Assembly (NCBI RefSeq): GCF_900115675.1
Contig: NZ_FOXI01000017.1
Coordinates: 1-47,428 of the forward strand
Length of the DNA: 47,428 bases
Direction: 5' to 3'
From: Halolamina pelagica
GTDB lineage: Archaea > Halobacteriota > Halobacteria > Halobacteriales > Haloferacaceae
Shown: positions 41,843 to 47,428 of the stretch, one piece after another
How the letters are laid out: every line of letters begins with the position of its first letter
Position numbering within the stretch: position 1 is the stretch's first letter
Program-made: the position numbers and the translations under genes
Notes under the pieces: generated by a model
Seen by the model: the letters and a program-made list of their open reading frames with translations, nothing else
Database searches by the model: none
Told to the model about the DNA's origin: nothing

Positions 41843-42006
41843 CGCCGACCGCGGCGGCGCCGTCGGCGACGGAGGCGTTTTGAGCCCACGGCCACTACCG
41901 CCGACTGGCTGATGACGACAGCACCGGGCCGAGCCGGACTCGGCATCCGGCGACGACGAGCCCTATGAGTGCCGAGGCCACATCCCGTACGCAGTAGCGA
42001 CTCCCC

Positions 42007-42177
42007 TCAGTTCGCGATGTAACGGGCGATCAGGACGATCGGGACGACGGGGATCGCCAGCCCCGTGACGACGAGGAGGACGGCGATGATCAGCTTCTCG
42101 GTTCCGCTCGAATCGTCCCAGACCGACCGGGACAGGCTATCGATCCTCGCCGCAGTTCGTTGTACGAGTCCAGTCAT
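42007..42177 (-). CDS. 56-aa single-pass membrane protein
   Basis: ATG 42177 to TGA 42007 encodes 56 aa: MTGLVQRTAARIDSLSRSVW, DDSSGTEK, a long hydrophobic segment LIIAVLLVVTGLAIPVVPIV, then LIARYIAN. The promoter-like GGGTTTACCC at 42202-42211 is at the right distance and is shared with the DUF4382 gene. A genuine small membrane protein is likely; function unknown. The flanking gap 41843-42006 shows no gene. Confidence 0.7.
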   Translation of the reverse strand: MTGLVQRTAARIDSLSRSVWDDSSGTEKLIIAVLLVVTGLAIPVVPIVLIARYIAN

Positions 42178-42201
42178 CCCGGTATGCTACACACCAGCGA
42201 C

Positions 42202-42211
42202 GGGTAAACCC
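42202..42211 (-). promoter_or_regulatory. Promoter element GGGTTTACCC of the 56-aa gene
   Basis: The 10-mer lies 25-34 bp before ATG 42177, where the TATA box belongs. The same 10-mer at the same distance precedes the DUF4382 gene. The remaining gap to 42461 has only Arg-rich spurious frames. Confidence 0.4.
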
Positions 42212-42461
42212 CCCTCCGTCCGGACCCCCGGGAGAGCCCATATGCCCACTGCAGTTCGTCGTGCCCAGTCGGGATCAAGGCACGTTCGTCCGTACGTGGG
42301 CTGTGGAGCGTCTACGTACCGGCGTTCTTGGAGGCTCCGGCGATCAGGAAACACGGGCAAACAGTCGAGGGGGCAGCGGACCAGCGTGCCGCCGATCCGG
42401 GGCCGACGGTCGGACGGCGGTGCCTACCGTACTTCCTGCGGAACAAAAGCTGCCGTGTGCG

Positions 42462-43145
42462 TTATTCGCTCGGCGTCGGCGTCGCCGTCCCCTCGGTGCT
42501 CGTCACGTCCGAGTAGGAGACCTCGGTGCCGGAGGCGACCGGCTGGAGGAGGTAGGAGCCGGTCTGACCGCGTTTGACCGGCGTGAAGTCGGCGGTGAAC
42601 GTCGTGCGCTGGTTCTCGCGGATCTCGAACTGCTCCTTGAACTGCAGCGGCGCCTCGCCGGGCGTTCCCACGTCGGCGTCGCTGCCGTCGGAGAGCGTGG
42701 CGTCGACGCCCGAGACGTCGAGTTGGAGGTACGCGTACGTGTCCGTCTCGAGTTCGCGTTCGTCGACGAGCGCGGTCTCCCCGTCCTGAAGCTGGACGAG
42801 GTCGGCCTCCTGTGCCTCGTCGTACTCGTAGTACGTCCGCTCGTCGCTCCGGTCGACGTCCTCCTCGTCCTGCTGTTCGACCTCCTCGGTTCCCTCAGCC
42901 GTCTCAGTACTCTCGTCGGTGCTCTCCTCGGTCTCCGTGCCGTCGCTCTCCTTCACCCAGAACCCCTGGATGGTGACGACACAGGTCTCGAAGTCGTCGA
43001 TGTCCCCCGGCGCGTCCTTCACTTTCGTCGCGAGCGTGCCCGTCGCCGTGCTCCCCGAACAGCCGGCGAGGGCCGTGATGCCCGCGAGGCCGACCGCGCC
43101 TGCCGCTCGGAGGTAGGTTCGTCGTGATGTCGTTGTGTCGTGCAT
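42462..43145 (-). CDS. DUF4382 lipoprotein (Tat, lipobox)
   Basis: A 227-aa exported lipoprotein. The Tat motif SRRTYL (7-12) leads to a lipobox ITALAGC with the lipid-carrying C29. After a Glu/Thr-rich low-complexity region (about 65-105), the DUF4382 domain runs ATGTLATKVKDAPGDIDDFE, ADLVQLQDGETALVDEREL, TFTADFTPVKRGQTGSYLLQPVA. The domain is a beta-sandwich of unknown function, common on archaeal cell surfaces. The longer alternative starts lack a Tat signal. Confidence 0.92.
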   Translation of the reverse strand: MHDTTTSRRTYLRAAGAVGLAGITALAGCSGSTATGTLATKVKDAPGDIDDFETCVVTIQGFWVKESDGTETEESTDESTETAEGTEEVEQQDEEDVDRSDERTYYEYDEAQEADLVQLQDGETALVDERELETDTYAYLQLDVSGVDATLSDGSDADVGTPGEAPLQFKEQFEIRENQRTTFTADFTPVKRGQTGSYLLQPVASGTEVSYSDVTSTEGTATPTPSE

Positions 43146-43170
43146 GCAGACTCACAGAGGGGCCACGAGG

Positions 43171-43180
43171 GGGTAAACCC
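43171..43180 (-). promoter_or_regulatory. Promoter element GGGTTTACCC of the DUF4382 gene
   Basis: Identical to 42202-42211 and 26-35 bp before ATG 43145. Probably contains the TATA equivalent; nearly palindromic. Confidence 0.4.
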
Positions 43181-43262
43181 GGGAGATACTCCGGCGGGAT
43201 TGGCTCGCTTTCAGCCCGATTAACCCCGGATCGAGGCGAGAGGGACCGCCAGGAGCCGGCCG

Positions 43263-43296
43263 GGTCGACCGAGGGAGGGACCCTCGCGGTTCGACC
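43263..43296 (-). terminator. Long imperfect hairpin after the acyl-CoA dehydrogenase gene
   Basis: GGTCGACCGAGGG pairs with CCCTCGCGGTTCGACC with small bulges, around an AGGGA loop (43276-43280). It lies about 50 bp past the stop at 43345 in the direction of transcription, fitting a terminator. Confidence 0.4.
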
Positions 43297-43344
43297 GACC
43301 TCGCACGCGCAGTTCGTCCGCCCCGCTTCCGCATCCGCGGGGGG

Positions 43345-44499
43345 TCAGTACCCCTCGTCGAGCAGCTCGCGAGCGACGATGTTCTTCTGGATCTCGGTCG
43401 TCCCCTCGTAGATCTGGGTGATCTTCGCGTCGCGGTAGAGCCGTTCCACGTCGAAGTCGTCGACGAAGCCGGCGCCGCCGTGGATCTGGACCGCCTCGTC
43501 GGCGGCGTCGGTCGCCACGTCCGAGGCGAACTCCTTGGCCATCGACGCCAGCATCGTGAGGTCGTCCTCGGCGTTGTCGACGCTCCAGGCGGACTTGTAC
43601 GTGAGCTGGCGGGCGGCCTCGGTCCGGGTGTGCATCTCCGAGAGCTTGTGCCGGATGGCTTGGAACTCCGAGATGGGGCGGCCGAACTGCTCGCGCTCCT
43701 CGGCGTACTCCAGCGCGCGCTCGTTCGCCCCCTTCGCGATCCCGACGGCCTGGGCGGCGACCATCGTCCGCGTCTCGTCGAAGAACTGCATCAGCTGGGG
43801 GAACCCCATCCCGCGCTGGCCGACGAGGTTCTCCTCGGGCACGCGCACGTCGTCGAACCGGAGTTCCGCGGTGTCGCTCGCGCGGATCCCCAGCTTCCCG
43901 GTGATCTTCTCGCTCTCGAACCCGTCGCGGTCGCGCTCGATCAGGAGCTGGGAGAAGCCGGTGTAGCGGTCGCCCACGTCGGGGTCGGTCTCGCACATGA
44001 CGACGAAGTAGTCGCCGATCGAGCCGTTGGTGATCCACATCTTCGAGCCGTTCACGACCCACTCGTCGCCGTCCTTCTCGGCGCGCGTCGACAGCGAACT
44101 CACGTCCGAGCCGGCGTGGGGCTCGCTGATCGCCGCGCCCATCACCGCCTCGCCCTCGGCGATCGGCGGGAGGTACTCCTCCTTCTGCTCCTCGGTGCCG
44201 AACTCCATGATCGCCTCGGCGCCGAAGCCCGCGCTGGTGACACAGAGCCCGATGCCGGGGTCGACCGCGAACAGCTCCTCGGTCACGAGCGCCATGTCCA
44301 GCGTCGAGTAGCCGACGCCGCCGTACTCCATCGGGAAGTGGGCGCCCGTCAGCCCCATCTCCGCGGCCTTCTCGACGATCTCGGCGGGGTACTTCTCCTC
44401 GCGGTCGTACTCGTCGGCGACCGGCGCGATCTCGTTCTCGGCGAACCGGCGTACCTCCTCGCGGAGCTGCTCCTGCTCCTGGGTCAGTCCGTAGTCCAT
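43345..44499 (-). CDS. Acyl-CoA dehydrogenase
   Basis: FAD enzyme that introduces a trans double bond into acyl-CoA in fatty-acid or branched-chain amino-acid breakdown. The 384-aa protein has GAAISEPHAGSDVSSL, WVVNGSKMWITNG, ERALEYAEEREQFGRPI and AVQIHGGAGFVDDFDVERLYRDAK. The catalytic Glu is E365 in IYEGTTEIQ, the short- or medium-chain position. ATG 44499 gives the typical N-terminus. It is divergent from the metal-transport operon. No electron-transfer flavoprotein genes are nearby; chain-length preference is open. Confidence 0.96.
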   Translation of the reverse strand: MDYGLTQEQEQLREEVRRFAENEIAPVADEYDREEKYPAEIVEKAAEMGLTGAHFPMEYGGVGYSTLDMALVTEELFAVDPGIGLCVTSAGFGAEAIMEFGTEEQKEEYLPPIAEGEAVMGAAISEPHAGSDVSSLSTRAEKDGDEWVVNGSKMWITNGSIGDYFVVMCETDPDVGDRYTGFSQLLIERDRDGFESEKITGKLGIRASDTAELRFDDVRVPEENLVGQRGMGFPQLMQFFDETRTMVAAQAVGIAKGANERALEYAEEREQFGRPISEFQAIRHKLSEMHTRTEAARQLTYKSAWSVDNAEDDLTMLASMAKEFASDVATDAADEAVQIHGGAGFVDDFDVERLYRDAKITQIYEGTTEIQKNIVARELLDEGY

Positions 44500-44628
44500 G
44501 ACCTATACAACGAGAAACACGTGAAGAATTTTTCGGCGAACACGGTCCCCGGGGCGAACACCGTGACCGGCGGGGTACCACAGCGTATCCCCGCCGATAC
44601 CTGTTCAGGGCGGCCACTACTGACTTGT

Positions 44629-44642
44629 TTAGATATATCTAA
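44629..44642. promoter_or_regulatory. Palindrome TTAGATATATCTAA upstream of the metal importer
   Basis: A perfect 14-bp palindrome 55-68 bp before ATG 44697, just upstream of the probable TATA box (CTATTTTG, near 44663). The TTAG..CTAA half-sites resemble DtxR-family operators known for haloarchaeal metal regulators. It is a candidate site for metal-dependent control of the Zn/Mn importer. Confidence 0.5.
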
Positions 44643-44696
44643 TCTTTTGATTCACCGAAGCTATTTTGAGTGTTCGGTACTCCTCTTCACTCGACA

Positions 44697-45752
44697 ATGA
44701 GCGACACGAACCGATCGTCGACGACGAACCGACTCTCGCGCCGGGCGGCCATCGGCGCCGGTGCCGGGGCGCTCGCGACCGGCCTCGCGGGCTGTGCGAG
44801 CGGTGCCGGGCGCACCGCGGGGGACGAGGGGCCGGTCGTCACGGCGTCGTTTTTCAGCTTCTACGACTTCGCACGCGTCGTCGCCGACGGCACCCCGATC
44901 CGGGTGGAGAACCTCGTCCCGACCGGGCTCCACGGCCACGGCTGGCAGCCGAACGCGAGCATCACGCGGGAGATCATCGAGTCCGACGCGTTCCTCCACG
45001 TCGGCGACGGGTTCCAGCCCTGGGCCGACCGCGCGATCCAGACGATGGCGGACGACGACGTCGACACGGAGCTCATCAACGCGCGCGAGGGCATCGACCT
45101 GCTCGACCTCGCCGCCAGCCTCGACCGGGAGGAGGAGGGCGTCGGCCAGCAACAGGGGAAGGATCCCCACTTCTGGCTGGACCCCCAGCGCGCGAAACTC
45201 TCGATCGACAACATCACCGCGGGGCTGGTCGACCTCGTGCCGGACGCCGAAGACACCCTACGGGCGAACGCCGAGCGCTACAAGTCCGAGACCATCGACG
45301 ACATCGACGCGTCCTACCAGGCGATCTTCGACGCCGCCGACCGCGACGTGGTCCAACTGGCGGCCCACAACGCGTTCCAGTACGTCGGTGAACGCTACGA
45401 CGTGGCGATGCGGCCGCTGGTGACGAACCTCGCGGCGAGCGGCGAGGTCGCCCCCCAGGACATCCGACAGGCCCAGGAGGTCATCGCGGAGAACGACATC
45501 CGCTACGTCGCGAACGGCGTCTTCGAGGCTCGCCGGCCCGCGAGGCAGTTGATCGAGGAGACCCGCGCGGAGGCGTACTTCCCGGTCACTCCCTACGCCG
45601 GCGTCCGCGAGGACTGGGTCGAGGAGAACTGGGGGTACGCGGAGATCGCGTACAACATCAACATGCCCACCTTCGAGGTCGTCCTCGGCAACAAATCGCC
45701 CGAGGAAGCCGGCCCCGACGGCTGGGGCGAGAAGTGGAGGAACTTCGAATGA
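44697..45752 (+). CDS. znuA: Zn/Mn ABC transporter substrate-binding lipoprotein
   Basis: A 351-aa metal-binding protein of the cluster A-I (ZnuA/TroA) family. The Tat signal has SRR (14-16) and the lipobox LAGC with C33, so it is exported folded and lipid-anchored. The likely metal ligands are H79 or H81 in GLHGHGW, H158 in KDPHFWLDP and H224 in AAHNAFQY, followed by a conserved acidic C-terminal region. There is no His-rich loop. The ATG at 44697 overlaps no other gene, and the first residues match Tat substrates better than the longer frame. Its stop overlaps the next gene's start (ATGA). Zn versus Mn cannot be told from sequence. Confidence 0.93.
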   Translation: MSDTNRSSTTNRLSRRAAIGAGAGALATGLAGCASGAGRTAGDEGPVVTASFFSFYDFARVVADGTPIRVENLVPTGLHGHGWQPNASITREIIESDAFLHVGDGFQPWADRAIQTMADDDVDTELINAREGIDLLDLAASLDREEEGVGQQQGKDPHFWLDPQRAKLSIDNITAGLVDLVPDAEDTLRANAERYKSETIDDIDASYQAIFDAADRDVVQLAAHNAFQYVGERYDVAMRPLVTNLAASGEVAPQDIRQAQEVIAENDIRYVANGVFEARRPARQLIEETRAEAYFPVTPYAGVREDWVEENWGYAEIAYNINMPTFEVVLGNKSPEEAGPDGWGEKWRNFE

Positions 45753-46492
45753 CCGCCGACGCCGTCGTCGACCTCTCGGGCGTCGAGTTCGGCTACACGG
45801 CGACGCCGGTGATGCGGGACGTCTCGTTACGGGTCGAACCGGGAGAGTACCTCGCCATCGTCGGCCCGAACGGCAGCGGCAAGTCGACGCTGATGAAGCT
45901 GATGCTCGGCCTGCTCCAGCCCGATTCGGGAACTGCCAACCTGTTCGGCGAACCGGCCCACGAGTTCGACGACGGCGCGCGGCTGGGCTACGTCGCCCAG
46001 CACGCCAGCGCGTCGAAGGAGATGCCCATCACGGTCAGGGAGGTCGTCAAGATGGGTCGGTTCCCCCACGTCGGCTTCGGCCGGCTCTCGAAGTCGGACT
46101 GGGAGCGAGTTGATCAAGCACTCGACACCGTCGGGATGGCCGCGTTCGCGGACCGCCGAGTGACCCAACTCTCCGGCGGGCAGCGCCAGCGGGCGTTCAT
46201 CGCCCGGGCGCTGGCGAGCGAGGCCGACCTGCTCGTCCTCGACGAGCCCACGGTCGGCGTCGACGCCGAGTCCGTCGAGGCGTTCTACGACCTGCTGGCG
46301 TCGCTGAACGAGCAGGGGATCACCATCCTGCTGATCGAACACGACCTGAGCGCCGTCACGAACCACGCCGAGCGCGTGGTCTGTCTGAACAAGGAGGTCT
46401 ACTTCGACGGCCCGACCGACGAGTTCGTCGACAGCGACGCGCTGGGTCGGGCGTTCGGCGGGGCCGCGAGCGTCGTCGGGGGTGCGGAATGA
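45749..46492 (+). CDS. znuC: Zn/Mn ABC transporter ATP-binding protein
   Basis: A 247-aa ATPase that powers metal import. Walker A is GPNGSGKST, the signature is LSGGQRQR, Walker B is LLVLDEPTVGVD and the switch His is in LIEHDLS. The start at ATG 45749 overlaps the znuA stop by 4 bp, so translation is coupled. It is the second gene of the binding protein-ATPase-permease operon. Confidence 0.95.
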   Translation: MTADAVVDLSGVEFGYTATPVMRDVSLRVEPGEYLAIVGPNGSGKSTLMKLMLGLLQPDSGTANLFGEPAHEFDDGARLGYVAQHASASKEMPITVREVVKMGRFPHVGFGRLSKSDWERVDQALDTVGMAAFADRRVTQLSGGQRQRAFIARALASEADLLVLDEPTVGVDAESVEAFYDLLASLNEQGITILLIEHDLSAVTNHAERVVCLNKEVYFDGPTDEFVDSDALGRAFGGAASVVGGAE

Positions 46493-47428
46493 ACGCTCCC
46501 GTACTGCAGGGGGGCGCACTCGACGCCGTGCTCTCGCCGCTGTACTGGTTCCTCGAGGTCTGGTCGGCGCTGCTGTTGTGGCTGGGAAACGTGACCGGGC
46601 TGGGGCTGCTCCAGTACGGGTTCATGCACCGCGCGATCCTCGTCGGCCTCTGTGTCGGCATCATCGCGCCGCTGATCGGGACGTTCCTCGTCCACCGGCA
46701 GTTGGCGCTGATCGGCGACGCGCTCGCGCATACGGCCTTTGCGGGCGTCGCCGTCGGCCTGTTCCTCAACGCGGTCATCGACCTGGGGGTGAGCCCGTAC
46801 CTGACGGCGGTGATCGTCGCGATGCTCGCGGCGCTGCTGATCGAACTCATCTCGGAGACGACCGACGCGTACAACGACGTGTCGATGGCGATCGTGCTCT
46901 CGACGGGGTTCGCGCTCGGGACGACGCTGATCAGCATCAACGCCGGCGGCCTGACCGTCAGCGTCGATCAGTACCTGTTCGGCAACCTCTCGACGGTGAC
47001 CAGCCAGAGCGCCGCGATCCTGCTGGTGCTGTTCGCCGTGGTCGTCGGCGTCGTCGCGGTGACCCGGAACCAGCTGCTGTACGTCACCTTCGACGAGACG
47101 GCCGCCGAAGTATCGGGGCTCTCGGTGAGCTGGTACAACCGGATCATGGTGATGCTGACCGCGCTGGTCGTCGTCGGCGCGATGCAGATCATGGGCGTGA
47201 TCCTCGTCGCCGCGATGCTGGTCGTCCCCGTCGCGGGCGCGGCGCAGGTCTCCCGGAGCTTCACCGAGTCGCTGCTGCTCTCGGTGGTACTGGCGGAACT
47301 CGCGGTGCTGCTCGGGATCGCGATCTCCTACTACGCCGGCGCGACCGCCGGCGGCGTCGTCGTCCTCGTCGCGGTCGGCATCTACACCCTCGCGGTGGTC
47401 GCCGGGAAGGTCCAAACCGCGCTGGGCG
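46489..47428 (+). CDS. znuB: Zn/Mn ABC transporter permease (partial, runs off window)
   Basis: The frame from ATG 46489 (overlapping the previous stop as ATGA) stays open to the window end, giving at least 313 aa of a very hydrophobic protein with eight or more membrane segments. Typical family parts include GTFLVHRQLALIGDALAHTA (soon after the first helices), ISETTDAYNDVSMAIVLSTG and MQIMGVILVAAMLVVPVA. This is the ABC-3 permease family that pairs with ZnuA/ZnuC. The C-terminus is outside the window. Confidence 0.93.
   Translation, partial: MNAPVLQGGALDAVLSPLYWFLEVWSALLLWLGNVTGLGLLQYGFMHRAILVGLCVGIIAPLIGTFLVHRQLALIGDALAHTAFAGVAVGLFLNAVIDLGVSPYLTAVIVAMLAALLIELISETTDAYNDVSMAIVLSTGFALGTTLISINAGGLTVSVDQYLFGNLSTVTSQSAAILLVLFAVVVGVVAVTRNQLLYVTFDETAAEVSGLSVSWYNRIMVMLTALVVVGAMQIMGVILVAAMLVVPVAGAAQVSRSFTESLLLSVVLAELAVLLGIAISYYAGATAGGVVVLVAVGIYTLAVVAGKVQTALG

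Noticed and set aside
41910..41970. Short frame MTTAPGRAGLGIRRR after the subtilase
   Set aside because: Only about 18 codons, basic and without a convincing promoter; treated as chance.
42178..42461. Plus-strand Arg/Ser-rich frame in the gap before the DUF4382 gene
   Set aside because: Basic, low-complexity composition and overlap with a real gene on the other strand. I see no gene here apart from the promoter.

Overview
The window comes from a halophilic archaeon (class Halobacteria). It is very GC-rich, the proteins are loaded with Asp and Glu, and it carries archaeal markers: the 5' end of an archaeal 16S rRNA gene, TBP, a proteasome beta subunit, an XPB/Rad25-type helicase, an ATP-dependent DNA ligase and an archaeal YchF-like GTPase. 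Many genes have a TATA-like box 25-35 bp before the start codon and no Shine-Dalgarno, as expected for leaderless haloarchaeal mRNAs. I cannot name the genus.

Layout. 1-456 is the 5' end of a 16S rRNA gene on the minus strand, with its leader and promoters (457-775). It is divergent from tbp (907). 1.5-5.2 kb: a zinc-finger protein, an XPB-like helicase, a protein resembling the C-terminal region of RarA/MgsA, and tRNA-Tyr flanked by a partial copy of its own 3' end. 5.3-8.9 kb: an EamA transporter, a CruF-like membrane protein, an SRPBCC protein and small haloarchaeal families. 9-14.6 kb: psmB, a glutamate-cysteine-ligase-like protein, DNA ligase, an MBL-fold hydrolase and a winged-helix regulator. 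14.8-17.5 kb: a sugar-nucleotide epimerase whose catalytic Lys is replaced, a possible truncated gene, a Doc/Fic toxin module and a DEDD exonuclease. 17.5-22.3 kb: small proteins, a bactofilin-like cytoskeletal protein, the YchF-like GTPase and MutY. 22.4-28.1 kb: a class III aminotransferase, MgtC/DUF4010 and AI-2E-type membrane proteins, a PadR regulator, a cluster of palindromes that may encode a structured RNA, a 48-aa protein and a DUF1028 protein. 28.2-34 kb: a possibly frameshifted protein, a zinc-ribbon protein, a universal stress protein and a glyA-histidine kinase-folD one-carbon cluster. 34.1-39.2 kb: a CHAT-domain protease facing a tiny secreted/membrane protein, a TbsP-like regulator and a YcaO cyclodehydratase-like enzyme. 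39.2-43.2 kb: an amidohydrolase, a Tat-exported subtilase, a 56-aa membrane protein and a DUF4382 lipoprotein. 43.3-47.4 kb: acyl-CoA dehydrogenase and a Zn/Mn-type ABC importer operon whose permease runs off the end.

Most of the window is housekeeping chromosome. The parts that look most like undescribed systems are the CHAT protease with its overlapping convergent small membrane protein (34111-36359), the stand-alone YcaO enzyme beside the TbsP-like regulator (36525-39107), the Doc-like toxin with a 46-aa gene in reversed order (15852-16505), and the hairpin cluster at 26789-26942. The tRNA-Tyr 3'-end duplication (4993-5163) may be the scar of an integrated element.

Names resting on memory of small haloarchaeal families (DUF numbers, TbsP) are recognition, not database results.
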